64,000 bases of DNA from Acanthococcus lagerstroemiae (GCA_031841125.1 CM063108.1:68172344-68236343), one strand, 5' to 3'; counted from the first letter of the stretch, positions 9,931 through 22,948 are shown. Numbers and translations: made by a program. The notes: generated by a model from the sequence alone, not told the origin.

Positions 9931-12900
9931 GGATTGGAGGCAGCTCCAACAAAACGGGTTGACACTTTCGAAAGACGAGATCATTTGGCTCTCAAAATTT
10001 CAAACCGTTTTCCTCTAGCTATCCCCAGTCCGGAGATTTTCGCGTTTTATAAATCACCCTCACCCAGAGAAATTAGTGATTTCGAAAACGTCAATTGGTG
10101 TATGTTGGGTTGCATATTCGACGGACTGAAGGCATGAATGGAATATTCGAAAAAGTGGAGGCGCCTTCAACGGATCGAATATGCTATTTCACATACACCA
10201 ATTGACGTTTTCAATATCTTGAATTTCCTGGGGCGAACTAATAAAATCCAAAAATTTTTAGATTGGAGGCAGCTACAGTGAAACTGGTTGACACATTCGA
10301 GAGAGGGCATCAATTTGCTCTCAAAATTTCAAACCGTTTTCCTCTAGCTATCCCCAGTCCGGAGATTTTCGCGTTTTATTAGTTCCCCCCAAAGAAATTC
10401 GCGTTTTCGAAAACGTCATTTGGTGTATGTTGAGTTGCATATTCGACGTGCTGAAGGTATTATTGGAATATTAGGAAATTTGGAATACAATTGTGACGCC
10501 TTCAAAGAATTGAATATGCTATTTCTCATACACGAATTGACGTTTTCAAAATCGCTCATTTCTCTGGGGCGAACTAATAAAATGCCAAAATTTTTGGATT
10601 GGAGGCAGCTACAGCGAAACTGGTTGACACACATTCGAAAGAGGGCATCAATTTGCTCTCAAAATTTCAAACCGTTTTCCTCTAGCTATCGCCAGTCCGG
10701 AGATTTTCGCGTTTTATTAGTTCCCCCCAAGAAATTCGCGTTTCGAAAACGTATTTGGTGTATGTGAGTTGCATATTCGACGAGCTGAAGCATTACCAGA
10801 ATATTCCCGTTTTCAGATCGCTATTTCTTGGGCGAACTATAAAATGCAAAAATTTTGATTGGAGGCAGCTACAGCGAAACGTTGACCACATTCGAAAGAG
10901 GGCATCAATTTGCTCTCAAATTTCAAACGTTTTCCTCTACTATCGCCATCCGGAATTTCGCGTTTTATTAGTTCCCCCCAAGAAATTCGCGATTTCGAAA
11001 CGTCATTTGTGTATTGTGCATATTCCGTAATATTGAAGAATGAACATTACCCCAGAATATTCTTCCGTTTTTCAAAATCGCTCATTTCTCTGGGGCGAAC
11101 TAATAAAATGCCAAAATTTTTGGATTGGAGGCAGCTACAGCGAAACTGGTTGACACATTCGAGAGAGGGCATCAATTTGCTCTCAAAATTTCAAACCGTT
11201 TTCCTCTAGCTATCGCCAGTCCGGAGATTTTCGCGTTTTATTAGTTCCCCCCAGAGAAATTCGCGATTTCGAAAACATGTTATGATCATATTGAGGTGAG
11301 TATATTGGATTTGGAATTTGAATCATTGGACGCCTAAGATGAAAGCATTTCCATAGAATTCCGTTTTCAAGATCGCTCATTTCTCTGGAGCGAACTAATA
11401 AAATGCAAAAATTTTATGATTGGAGGCAGCTACAGCGAAACTGGTTGACACACATTCGAAAGAGGGCATCAATTTGCTCTCAAAATTTCAAACCGTTTTC
11501 CTCTAGCTATCGCCAGTCCGGAGATTTTCGCGTTTTATTAGTTCCCCCCAGAGAAATTCGCGATTTCGAAAACGTCATTTGGTGTATGTTGAGTGGCATA
11601 TTCGACGTGCTGAAGGTATTATTGGAATATTAGGAAATTTGGAATACAATTGTGACGCCTTCAAAGAATTGAATATGCTATTTCTCATACACGAATTGAC
11701 GTTTTCAAAATCGCTCATTTCTCTGGGGCGAACTAATAAAATGCCAAAATTTTTGGATTGGAGGCAGCTACAGCGAAACGGGTTGACACATTCGAGAGAG
11801 GGCATCAATTTGCTCTCAAAATTTCAAACCGTTTTCCTCTAGCTATCGCCAGTCCGGAGATTTTCGCGTTTTATTAGTTCCCCCCAGAGAAATTCGCGAT
11901 TTCGAAAACGTCATTTGGTGTATGTTGAGTGGCATATTCGACGTGCTGAAGGTATTATTGGAATATTAGGAAATTTGGAATACAATTGTGACGCCTTCAA
12001 AGAATTGATTATGCTATTTCTCATACACGAATTGACGTTTTCAAAATCGCTCATTTCTCTGGGGCGAACTAATAAAATGCCAAAATTATTGGATTGGAGG
12101 CAGCTACAGCGAAAAGGGTTGACACATTCGAGAGAGGGCATCAATTTGCTCTCAAAATTTCAAACCGTTTTCCTCTAGCTATCGCCAGTCCGGAGATATT
12201 TCGCGTTTTATTAGTTCCCCCAGAGAAATTCGCGATTTCGAAAACGTCATTTGGTGTATGTTTGGAGTTTGCATATTCGACGAGCTGAAAGCATACCAGA
12301 ATATTCCGTTTTCAAGATCGCTCATTTCTCTGGAGCGAACTAATAAAATGCAAAAATTTTATGGATTGGAGGCAGCTACAGCGAAACGGTTGACCACATT
12401 CGAAAGAGGGCATCAATTTGCTCTCAAAATTTCAAACCGTTTTCCTCTAGCTATCCCCAGTCCGGAGATTTTCGCGTTTTATTAGTTCCCCCCAGAGAAA
12501 TTCGCGATTTCGAAAACGTCATTTGGTGTATGTTGAGTTGCATATTCGACGTGCTGAAGGTATTATTGGAATATAAGGAAATTTGGAATACAATTGTGAC
12601 GCCTTCAAAGAATTGAATATGCTATTTCTCATACACGAATTGACGTTTTCGAAATCGCTCATTTCTCTGGGGCGAACTAATAAAATGCAAAATTTTGATT
12701 GGAGGCAGCTACAGCGAAACGGTTGACACATTCGAAGAGGGCATCAATTTGCTCTCAAAATTTCAAACGTTTCCTCTAGCTATCGCCAGTCCGGAGATTT
12801 TCGCGTTTTATTAGTTCCCCCCAGAGAAATTCGCGATTTCGAAAACGTCATTTGGTGTATGTGGAGTTGCATATTCGACGAGCTGAAAGCATTACCAGAA

Positions 12901-15690
12901 TATTCTCCGTTTTCAAGATCGCTTATTTCTCTGGAGCGAACTAATAAAATGCCAAAATTTTTGGATTGGAGGCAGCTACAGCGAAACGGGTTGACACATT
13001 CGAGAGAGGGCATCAATTTGCTCTCAAAATTTCAAACCGTTTTCCTCTAGCTATCCCCAGTCCGGAGATTTTCGCGTTTTATTAGTTCCCCCCAGAGAAA
13101 TTCGCGATTTCGAAAACGTCATTTGAGTTGTATTCGGTGAGATTTGCATATTGATGTGAAGCATTACACAATGAATATTTCTCCGTTTTCAAATCGCTCA
13201 TTTCTCTGGGGCGAACTAATAAAATGCCAAAATTTTTGGATTGGAGGCAGCTACAGCGAAACGGGTTGACACATTCGAGAGAGGGCATCAATTTGCTCTC
13301 AAAATTTCAAACCGTTTTCCTCTAGCTATCCCCAGTCCGGAGATTTTCGCGTTTTATTAGTTCCCCCAGAGAAATTCGCGATTTCGAAAACGTCATTTGG
13401 TGTATGTTGAGTTGCATATTCGACGTGCTGAAGGCATTATTGAATATTAGGAAATTTGTAATACAATTGTGACGCCTTCAAGAATTGAATTGCTATTTCT
13501 CATACACGAATTGACGTTTTCGAAATCGCTCATTTTCGGGGCGAACTAATAAAATGCAAAATTTTATGATTGGAGGCAGCTACAGCGAAATGGTTGACAC
13601 ATTCGAAAGAGGGCATCAATTTGCTCTCAAAATTTCAAACCGTTTTCTCTTAGCTATCGCCCAGTCCGGAGATTTTCGCGTTTTATTAGTTTCCCCAGAG
13701 AAATTCGCGATTTCGAAAACGTCATTTGGTGTATGTGGAGTTGCATATTCGACGAGCTGAAAGCATTACCAGAATATTCTCCGTTTTCAAGATCGCTTAT
13801 TTCTCTGGAGCGAACTAATAAAATGCCAAAATTTTTGGATTGGAGGCAGCTACAGCGAAACGGGTTGACACATTCGAGAGAGGGCATCAATTTGCTCTCA
13901 AAATTTCAAACCGTTTTCCTCTAGCTATCCCCAGTCCGGAGATTTTCGCGTTTTATTAGTTCCCCCCAGAGAAATTCGCGATTTCGAAAACGTCATTTGG
14001 TGTATGTGGAGTTGCATATTCGACGAGCTGAAAGCATTACCAGAATATTCTCCGTTTTCAAGATCGCTTATTTCTCTGGGGCGAACTAATAAAATGCAAA
14101 AATGTTATGATTGGAGGCAGCTACAGCGAAACTGGTTGACACATTCGAAAGAGGGCATCAATTTGCTCTCAAAATTTCAAACCGTTTTCCTCTAGCTATC
14201 CCCAGTCCGGAGATTTTCGCGTTTTATTAGTTCCCCCCAGAGAAATTCGCGATTTCGAAAACGTCATTTGGTGTATGTGGAGTTGCATATTCGACGTGCT
14301 GAAGGCATTATTGGAATATTAGAAAATTTGGAATACAATTGTGACGCCTTCAAAGAATTGAATATGCTATTTCTCATACACGAATTGACGTTTTCGAAAT
14401 CGCTCATTTCTCTGGGGCGAACTAATGAAATGCAAAAATTTTATGATTGGAGGCAGCTACAGCGAAACTGGTTGACACATTCGAAAGAGGGCATCAATTT
14501 GCTCTCAAAATTTCAAACCGTTTTCCTCTAGCTATCGCCAGTCCGGAGATTTTCGCGTTTTATTAGTTCCCCCCAGAGAAATTCGCGATTTCGAAAACGT
14601 CATTTGGTGTATGTGGAGTTGCATATTCGACGAGCTGAAAGCATTACCAGAATATTCTCCGTTTTCAAGATCGCTTATTTCTCTGGAGCGAACTAATAAA
14701 ATGCCAAAATTTTTGGATTGGAGGCAGCTACAGCGAAACGGGTTGACACATTCGAGAGAGGGCATCAATTTGCTCTCAAAATTTCAAACCGTTTTCCTCT
14801 AGCTATCCCCAGTCCGGAGATTTTCGCGTTTTATTAGTTCCCCCCAGAGAAATTCGCGTTTTCGAAAACGTCATTTGGTGTATGTTGAGTTGCATATTCG
14901 ACGTGCTGAAGGCATTATTGGAATATTAGGAAATTTGTAATACAATTGTGACGCCTTCACAGAATTGAATATGCTATTTCTCATACACGAATTGACGTTT
15001 TCGAAATCGCTCATTTCTCTGGGGCGAACTAATAAAATGCAAAAATTTTATGATTGGAGGCAGCTACAGCGAAACTGGTTGACACATTCGAAAGAGGGCA
15101 TCAATTTGCTCTCAAAATTTCAAACCGTTTTCCTCTAGCTATCCCCAGTCCGGAGATTTTCGCGTTTTATTAGTTCCCCCCAGAGAAATTCGCGTTTTCG
15201 AAAACGTCATTTGGTGTATGTTGAGTTGCATATTCGACGAGCTGAAGGCATCACCAGAATATTCGCCGTTTTCGAAATCGCTAATTTCTCTGGGGCGAAC
15301 TAATAAAATGCCAAAATTTTTGGATTGGAGGCAGCTACAGCGAAACTGGTTGACACATTCGAGAGAGGGCATGAATTTGCTCTCATAATTTCAAACCGTT
15401 TTCCTCTAACTATCCCCAGTCCGGTGATTTTCGCGTTTTATTAGTTCCCCCCAGAGAAATTCGTGATTTCGAAAACGTTAATTGGTGTATGTTAGGTTGC
15501 ATATGCGACGTACTGAAGGCATGAATAGAATATTCGAAAAAGTAGAGGGCCTTCAACGGATTGAATATGCTATATTTCAAACGCCAATGGACATTTTCGA
15601 AATCTTCAATTTCCTGGGGCGAACTAATAAAATGCGAAAATCTTTGGATTGGAGGCAGCTACAGCGAAACGGGTTGATACTTTCGAAAGA
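9931..15690. repeat. Satellite array, 20 monomers of two lengths
   Basis: GGATTGGAGGCAGCTACAGC or close variants start monomers at about 9931, 10261, 10596, 10856, 11122, 11418, 11755, 12091, 12363, 12696, 12963, 13238, 13567, 13837, 14108, 14444, 14713, 15050, 15322 and 15645. Spacings fall into two classes, about 323-337 bp and 260-275 bp, with one of 296. Each long monomer has a spacer (GGCATCAATTTGCTCTCAAA and following) and a core flanked by inverted arms. The left arm is TTAGTTCCCCCCAGAGAAAT followed by CGCGATTTCGAAAACGTCA. The right arm is its inverse, ending ATTTCTCTGGGGCGAACTAA. Short monomers lack most of one arm. The outermost monomers are the most diverged. The small open frames inside are a by-product of repetition. 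Confidence 0.9.
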
Positions 15691-15728
15691 GGAGGTAATC
15701 AAATTAAATACAAATAGAACAAAAAAAA

Positions 15729-16262
15729 GCAGGGATATGGCAAACGTAACGAAACGAAATAACGATTGATTTTTGACTAAAATATTGAAACGAAATAGCA
15801 AAACGAAATGAAATTGTAGCAGAAAAGCGAAATGAAAAAAAAATAGAGCGAAGGAAAAACGTTACAAATAAATTAAACTGAAACATAGAGATTTCTTACG
15901 TTTTTACTATTCATCATAAAATAAATAAAAATTAATAATTGTGAATATTATTACTGTTTTTCACGAATCGTGACTGAAATGTACAAAAAATTAAAGATAC
16001 CATGAATGAAAATCAAAATGACATCAGTTTCTGAAATGCATGGGAATCATTGATCCTATAAACTAATATCTGTATTGTACCTAATGACATGAAAAAAACG
16101 AAATGATGACGAAATGATTCAGTTTCGTTATAATAAACAAGACGAATGAACACTGGTCTGAAATAAACGAAACGGCAAACCAAACGAAAAATCGCTCATG
16201 TAAAACCGAAAATCTTGAAAATAACGAAACGAAAAAAAAAATGTTTCGTTTGTCATCCCTGC
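15729..16262. mobile_element. hAT-like non-autonomous element
   Basis: The ends are GCAGGGATATGGCAAACG and the inverse of GCAGGGATGACAAACG. Many CGAAACGAAA words sit subterminally on both sides, as in hAT elements. A-runs border both ends, so an AAAAAAAA target duplication is possible but not demonstrable. No transposase is present. Confidence 0.55.
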
Positions 16263-16896
16263 AAAAAAAAAAAAAAAAATCGTAGGTATTAGAAATGAAA
16301 TAAACAGCTAAACAGGTTAAAAAAAAAAAGTCTAAGCATCAAATTAAATACAAAAGGGAAAAATTATTGTGAAACCAAAGGAATAATAAAAGCGCTGGAG
16401 AAGTTTAAAAAAAAAAGAGAGAGTGGATATAACAATAAAGCAAAACTTATATCTCCCAAAAAGAAATCCTATATAAAAATAATACCTATAATATCAAAAG
16501 AAGTAAACGAGAGAGAGAAAAAAAAAAGAAAAAAAAAAGAAGAAACAGCTCCTTTTCATTGTAAAAAAGATATCTCCCATCGTACAAAGAAAACAAAACA
16601 AAAGGATAGCGGAATTTAATGTGGTAACACTGACGATTGAGCGCGACTTATAAAATGATCCTGTAGTATACCTACAGTATCAGATCCAACTAAACGGAGC
16701 GCACCGCGTAGTCAATGCGGCATTCACGGGCGCTCTTTATTCTGACCTTAAATTGAGGAAAACTCATGAACGACTCGACCAATTGTCATCAAACTTTAAC
16801 GGGTACAATTTCAGGTATTTCTCCATAATATATCAAACTCTGGAATCAATCGATTCAATACTTTTTGAGATTTTCGTGCCACAAATTTTGTCCGTA

Positions 16897-16938
<42 letters not shown>

Positions 16939-18216
16939 CATAAAAAGGAAACCTGAGATTCAGCCAGTATTACAGTCGTGTTATAAACACTCTGAAACGT
17001 AAAAAAAACACTGCCCCCACCCCCATCTCGACAGCTGTGACGAATAAATAATACCTGACTTTTCTTCGAAAAGTCTGTAAAAGAAAAAACAGCCGAAAAG
17101 AATCGGCTATTAGCTTTTCGCTAATCGCTATCTACCACTGAGTATTCGTCTATCTGCTGAGTTAACATTTTTGGGAAAATGTCTGGCTAACGGCTATCGG
17201 CTAGCTTGCAGTCCTTGAGAGCAAGTGAACAACTTGCTCTTCAAGAGCAACGCCCTTCTCTGCTCTGAACTGTGTATCATCCTCGCCAGTAGTGGTCAAA
17301 TGCACAGTACAGTACATACATCACTAATACAATACTGCAAACACTTTTTTAATTTTTTTGGTTCACCTGGCTAATGTGGAAAACCTATCACTAATATGGA
17401 TATTTTTGGAGTGGTTCGTTGAGTTTCCACTATACGAGTAGACAGGTTTCACAACCGAACAACAATCATCGGACACGAAAAATAGAAAGAGTTCCTGTTA
17501 AAAAAAAAAAAAAAAAAAATCCGACCGAAAATCGAAATTTCGACAAAACGAGCTTCGCTAGGCGGAGCTCCTCTTGCTAGAAAGGTCCTGATATTATGAC
17601 AAAATTTCTAAAATTCAAAAATTCAATTGTTATTTTGTTTTGTTATGTCTTACCTTTTGTCTAACAAGTAACAACACTGCATTGTATATTGATATTTTAA
17701 ATTTTGTATCGATATCAATCGATACGGTCCGACGTTCGATAGCCGATACGGAAAAATATCGATACATATCGACATATTATATCGATTTTTTTAACATCAC
17801 TGTGAAGTCCGGTGCTAATAATGTGATAAGCATGTGATAAGAGATTTCGTTTGAGTCAGATTTCAGAATTATTTCGAATTCGAATCTAGGATTGTAAATA
17901 ACATATTTTACATTATAATTAGCTTTATTTAGTTAATGAGTAAATGAGGATTGGTTCCGCCCTTCCGCGATTTGGAAGATACTGGAGTAATAGTCTAGTC
18001 AGTTCCAATATCTACTATTGAACTCGCCGGGCATTCCTTCTGGATTCGTTACTCGAAGGTTACCTTTTTGCATTTTGTTCTTCAGTTTTACCCTTGAAAT
18101 TGTACTGTGTTCTGTTCCGATATCATCGATTTATTTTCTGTTTTCATTTGATGAATTCTATCATTTAAACTATTTTCTTAACGCTTACCTTTGTTACTAT
18201 GTATGATTTTGTGTAG
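16263..18216. other. A-rich intergenic region upstream of ClpP
   Basis: Long A-runs (16263-16279, 17501-17519), AG-rich low complexity near 16500-16560 and a CA microsatellite. CAAATTAAATACAAA occurs at both 15699 and 16339, flanking the hAT-like element. 17090-17210 has repeated GGCTAT/AGCTTTTCGC words resembling the subterminal repeats of the hAT element at 25.9 kb. No gene is seen. The 5' UTR and promoter of ClpP must lie in the last few hundred bases. Confidence 0.5.
16901..16932. repeat. (CA)16 microsatellite
   Basis: An uninterrupted CA dinucleotide run followed by a short TATATA tail. Confidence 0.95.
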
Positions 18217-19264
18217 ATGCGCCATTTAACATCCAGATTATTGAAGCACGGTATTCGCTGTTACAATGCAGAGAATGTCCATACTTCTACTTGCCACTTC
18301 TATCCTCTAGTTCCCATCGTTATCGAACAAACCGGTCGAGGTGAACGAGCTTATGATATCTATTCCAGATTGTTGAAAGAAAGAATAATTTGTCTCATGG
18401 GCCCTGTGAGTACAATACAAATTCTTCTCTTCCCTTCCTACTTTTCGAATCAAAAATTTAATCATTTCTATTTCCAGGTTAATGATGAAATAGCATCTTT
18501 AGTTGTCGCCCAGTTACTGTTTTTACAATCAGAGAGCAGCAAAAAACCAGTACATATGTACATAAACAGGTTTGTAACTTTTTGTTCCTAGATATTTATT
18601 TCTTCGTGCGAAAGCTTAAAATGTGTTATCATAAATTACCTTTTTTCAGTCCTGGCGGAAGCGTGTCTGCCGGTCTTGGTATCTACGATACGATGCAGTA
18701 TATACTGCCACCAATTGCCACGTGGTGTGTTGGTCAAGCCTGCAGTATGGGTAGTTTATTACTCGCAGCTGGAGAACCAGGTATGCGGCATTCGTTACCG
18801 AATGCTCGCATTATGATACATCAGCCCTCTGGAGGAGTTCAGGTATCGGAAACTTTTCAATTTATAAGCATTTCGATTGTTATAATTCGCCCCAAGATGT
18901 GCCTCAAATGTGTTCTTCGTTTAGGGTCAAGCAACGGACATCCAAATACAAGCCGAAGAGATCGGAAAACTGAAGAAACAGCTCAATAATTTGTACGTGA
19001 AACATACGGGTCGGCCACTCGAAGAAATAGGTAATTTTTTTAGCATTCTGCAATCGAATTCAGTGTGTTCTGTTTACTGAACGCGAATGCCTGTTTGCAG
19101 AAAGCAGTATGGAAAGAGATAAATTCATGTCACCAGTCGAGGCTCAACAGTTTGGTATAATCGATAAGATTCTAGACCATCCACCCAGATTTACTTCCGA
19201 CGAGAGTACTCAAAAACCTAGTGAGGATACAGATGCGCAGAAAGAAGATAAACCTGTGACATAA
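18217..19264 (+). CDS. ClpP: ATP-dependent Clp protease proteolytic subunit, mitochondrial
   Basis: Five exons: 18217-18405, 18478-18569, 18650-18842, 18925-19030 and 19101-19264. They are joined by four GT-AG introns of 70-82 bases and give 247 residues, the normal length for the family. The N-terminus [17 protein letters not shown] is Arg-rich and free of acids, fitting a mitochondrial presequence. Mature motifs follow: [28 protein letters not shown], and [19 protein letters not shown]. The catalytic serine is Ser126 in GQACSMG, the histidine His151 in MIHQPSGG, and the aspartate Asp200 in MERDKFM. The spacings of 25 and 49 residues match known ClpP. The product would form the heptameric peptidase rings that work with the ClpX unfoldase in the matrix. 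The C-terminal 30 residues are a Lys/Glu/Ser-rich extension, as in animal ClpP. No damage is visible. Confidence 0.95.
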
Positions 19265-19946
19265 ACTACTTTTTTATTTTTTATTTTTAGAAAATCATTT
19301 ATTGTGATCTTAACAAAATTATTATCTCGTATGTTGCTTTATCGTTGATGCCTGATACAGTATCACAACTGGATGTGAGTTGAGTCCCAAGTGCGGTGAT
19401 CTTAAAAATTCGTATCCGGACTGAGTCTCGAATTCGGTGACGTTATTAAAATGCGTAGCCGAGTTAATTCCCATGTTTGCGGAGCTCATTAAAAGTCCAG
19501 TCCGAATTGAGTTCCACGTTAGCGCTGGTTTTCTGCTCACTACCTAGTAAAACTGAAGCTGCTTATGAGGCAGCGTTCCGATGCCTAGTTACGCAGATAA
19601 TTGACTTGGGATTCAATTTCGAGCTATCGATAATGTTTGCTGACTTCAAGCGAACCATTCACACAGCAGTTGCCGCAGTGTAGCCGCAAGCTTTTTCTCA
19701 GGGTTGCAGTTTCCACCTAGGTTAGAGCTGGTGGTGACGAATCCAAAAATACTCCCTGACCTATGAATACAAAGAGAAAGACAGCGAATAGGAAAATCTT
19801 TGAAATTATTTTTGGTCTCCCTAACTTTTATCCTGACAACGTTGAAGAATGTTTCACCGACGATCTCATGCCGATGCAGCCAGGTGACACGAGAGTACAA
19901 AAATTTTGTGCTAAAAGAATTCTGACGAAAGATTGTCAATAGGTAA
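19265..19946. other. ClpP 3' flank, no gene recognised
   Basis: T-rich 3' UTR, then a degenerate direct repeat near 19370-19520 built on a GAGTT-C/CGGAC-GAGT pattern. No coding evidence. Confidence 0.45.
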
Positions 19947-20185
19947 CCCGCCTGACAATTGCCGACAGAAATCCGACAGTGCCAGAACTGCCAATTCTGA
20001 CATTAAAAACGACACAAATGACAATTGCTTCAGCCAATCAGAACGCTGCGATGCAATTTCTGACGCAAAAATGGTTCTAAACCGACAAAATACTGGCAAA
20101 GTAGGCGGGGCATGCTTCCTTTGTCAGAAATTTGACGGTCCGACAGTGTCATTATTGTCGGCCGACAGAAATTTTGTCAGACGGG
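19947..20185. mobile_element. Short inverted-repeat MITE with CCGACAG repeats
   Basis: The left end CCCGCCTGACAA pairs with the inverse of CCCGTCTGACAA at the right. CCGACAG/CTGTCGG words recur inside both arms. The flanks do not show a clear target duplication. The 124-codon frame across it (19933-20307) is low complexity and not convincing as a gene. Confidence 0.45.
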
Positions 20186-20264
20186 AAAGTAGTAGGTCTG
20201 GCACAGAGTTATACACCTTTGGTAAACAGCGATTTACACAAGTTCAAATACCATTGCGGAATCA

Positions 20265-21320
20265 TTTGCAAACTATTTTTCCAGTATTTTTAGCGATAAA
20301 AATGTAACTCAGAGTGCTAATGAAGTGGGGTTGCTGAAGACGAAGGCCTTATATCTGCGGGTGTGATCACTATCGAGGATATAAAACGTGCCTTGCATCA
20401 CCCTATACTTAAATCATCTTGTAGCCCTGATTCCACTCCACCATATATACAAATTTCGAGCTTGCTGTCAGTTTCTAATTACTCCCTTAACTTATGTCTA
20501 CAATACTGTCCTTGAGACAGGTATTTATCCAACAATATGGCAAATATCGAAAGTTATACCTATTCATCTTTTTACAAGTCAAGCAAAATTAATGAAATAA
20601 AAAATTATCGTCCCATCTCTCTAATTTCACTCGCGGCCAAAATTTTTGAAACTGTCTCGCACAAGTATCTATATAATCAATCCAAAAATATCTCATCTCC
20701 CTGTCAACGTGGCTTTAGAAAGGGATATTCAGTGCAGACAAATCTAATGAACTTCACATATGATGTCAATATAGTAACCCTATCTAAGAGTGGGCAAATG
20801 GATACCATTTACTCGGATTTTTCAAAGGCTTTCGATACTGTCAACCACAAAATCTTACTCCAAAAATTGTGCAGTAGATTTTCAAAAGATCTTATAATTC
20901 TATTTCACTCATACTTAAATAAGAGAATGCAGTTTCTCAAGTATAAAGGAGTTACCTCTACGCGTTATAAGAGTGTGTCAGGTGTTCTCCAGGCTTCAGT
21001 TTTGGGTCCATACCTATTACTAACTTTTGCCGATGATATTTCTGAAAAAATGCAATATTCAAAATTATTGCTGTATGCGGATGATATGAAAACTTATAAA
21101 ATTATAAAATCTCAAAATGACTGCTGTGTTAAACTACAATAAAATATTTGACTCATTAGTTGAATGGAGTGATAGTATAACTTGTTACCACCATTTAATA
21201 CTGACGAGTGTGAAAAAATTATCAAGAATAAAATGCCCCAGTAAAGGGGTTATATTCTTTCTGGCGCAGTCTAGCGCAATCACAAATTTCTCCATTCTAC
21301 AATCGATTTTCAGAATCTAA
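20265..21320 (+). pseudogene. LINE reverse transcriptase fragment, jockey/CR1-like
   Basis: The translation in two frames begins with YFSSIF and ITIEDIKRALHHPILKSS, then YNTVLETGIYPTIWQISKVI. A frameshift leads into the RT core: NYRPISLISLAAKIFE, GFRKGYSV, SDFSKAFDTVNHKILL and the catalytic LLYADDMK (near 21070). The segment between SGVLQASVLGP and FADDIS is several residues shorter than usual. After 21142 only faint traces of the thumb region remain. This is RT only, with no endonuclease or ORF1, and is a dead 5'- and 3'-truncated copy. Confidence 0.85.
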
Positions 21321-22365
21321 AAAAATCAACCGAATTCGTGTAATGAAAATTTGAACATTTTCTAAGCAAAATTTTCTTGTATCAGTTTTCATCAAATTTC
21401 CTATCATTTTGCTAAATTTTTCAAGAAATATTGAATTTCTCCATTTCTAAACAATTTTTGATCGATTACCATAGTATTGTCATCACCTCAAGTTTCAGAA
21501 AATTCTCATTGTTTGTATCAATTTTCATACGAAAAAGGAAAAGGTAATTACCCAGCTCACAAGTATAGTCGTTTTAAATATTGGAACGAAAAATGTACTC
21601 GTTTAATTGAAGAAAAAAAAGGGACAAAATTTTAACCTTGCGTATTCACATCGCCGAGAGAAATGGGAAAAAAAAGGGTAAACTTATCGAGTAGATTACC
21701 CGGAAAAGGAAAAATAAATTAGTAATTAGAAGAATATTAGTAATTCATTCGACAAATATTTAGCGTACAACAATGGCGGATCTATGGGGAAAAGGGATTT
21801 GGGGGTTCGGACACTTCCTTCGGACCGATGAAGAAAAGAAAACCGCTTGAGTTTTGAGTTTCTCTCCTGTTTTTCAATATCTGCAGTACAGTCTACAATG
21901 TTCATTTTGAAACGATTTAATCACATTATGAAACTTGTCTTCAATAACTATTCAAAATAACATCCGTTTAAGTTTTTTAGAAAGCAGAAGTAGAAAAAGT
22001 TTTATTTTCACACCCTCCTTGGAAAATTTCTAGATCCGCCACTGTATTATAGTAATGGTGAGGTGGGACCTATGGCGATGCACGCATGCCAAAGTGGCTT
22101 CTAATAATAATAATAATCACCATTACCATCGTAAAGAAGATGAATAATATAGTCAGCATTTTCATTCACAAATTTGACTCCGGTCACTGATGCGATATTC
22201 GAAAGGTTTTTGATGAAAAATTGATTAAAAAAAACATGCGTCGACCAATGAAAATGAAAATGAAAAAAAAAGTGTAAATAAGAGAAAATAATTGATTTTT
22301 GCTTAGAAAATGTTTAAATTTTCACTACGTGAGATTCTGAAAATCGATTGAAAAATGGAGAAATT
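21284..22365. mobile_element. Inverted-repeat element of unknown class
   Basis: AAATTTCTCCATT...CAATCGATTTTCAGAATCT at the left is matched by its inverse at the right. After a gap both arms also carry GAAAATTTGAACATTTTCTA-type sequence, so the arms extend to about 100 bases with interruptions. No transposase. It contains a smaller CAGTGGCGGATC-ended MITE. Confidence 0.5.
21771..22044. mobile_element. hAT-like MITE (CARTGGCGGATC ends)
   Basis: The left end CAATGGCGGATCTA and the right end, inverse of CAGTGGCGGATCTA, delimit 274 bp nested inside the larger inverted-repeat element. No matching 8-bp flanks are seen. Confidence 0.45.
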
Positions 22366-22390
22366 TTATCCCTAATTTTTATAGTGTTCA

Positions 22391-22591
22391 GATAAAGAAG
22401 GAAAGGATATTCTATCGCATCACATGAAACGGAAACGAAGCGACCCGGAATTTCTTCAGTTCATTATCAATGATTTCAATAAAGCAAAAGGTCACCTGAT
22501 GGAACCGAAACAAAACCATCACAGAATAACCCTAATTCCTGCTAAACTTATTGAAATTCTTGATGGTGAAAAACAAACTCAGGATTTTTGA
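22391..22591 (+). other. Unrecognised coding-like frame, 67 codons
   Basis: After a TTTTTATAGTGTTCAG that could be a splice acceptor, a frame reads DKEGKDILSHHMKRKRSD and on to LIEILDGEKQTQDF, then stop. Composition looks protein-like (mixed charges, Leu/Ile periodicity) rather than random AT. It may be a terminal exon or a transposon remnant. I do not recognise it. Confidence 0.3.
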
Positions 22592-22801
22592 AAAGATGGG
22601 CTGATTTTATCCGCTTTTGGAAGTTCAAAGAAATTTAATACCAAGTTGAGGGAGCCCTCCTCTTTAACCTGTAGTTAATGAATGTATTTTTATAATATGT
22701 AATTATACTTATGTAAGTTAGTTGTAGTTCACAAAAAATGTCATACTATGCTATGATGTGAAAATGACAGTTTCAATGTGTTGTATTGTATTACAAATAA
22801 C

Positions 22802-22948
22802 AGTGTAACAGCAGCGGAATACCTCGCACTGGATAAAAATTTGTGTACCCATGATGATGACATCAATGCTTCCATTTCCCTCCCAAACGAGGCCGTTGTC
22901 GATCAGGAGGAGAGTGAAGAAGAACAAGATCAAACTGAAGGACGATAA
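22802..22948 (+). pseudogene. Possible pogo/Tigger-type transposase C-terminus
   Basis: A 48-codon frame reads VTAAEYLALDKNLCTHDDDI and ends in a Glu/Asp/Gln-rich tail (EESEEEQDQTEGR). The pattern of a short helix, a D-L/D-x-D spacing and a very acidic end resembles the C-termini of pogo/Tigger-type transposases. No DDE core is present, so the assignment is a guess. Confidence 0.3.

Noticed and set aside
10416..15372. Many open frames of 63-115 codons on both strands
   Set aside because: They repeat with the satellite monomer and shift with its indels; there are no start context, splice sites or protein motifs.
16753..16956. 67-codon frame ending in a Thr-His repeat
   Set aside because: The His/Thr tail is simply the translated CA microsatellite.
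19933..20307. 124-codon plus-strand frame
   Set aside because: It lies over an inverted-repeat MITE with CCGACAG words and has no protein resemblance.
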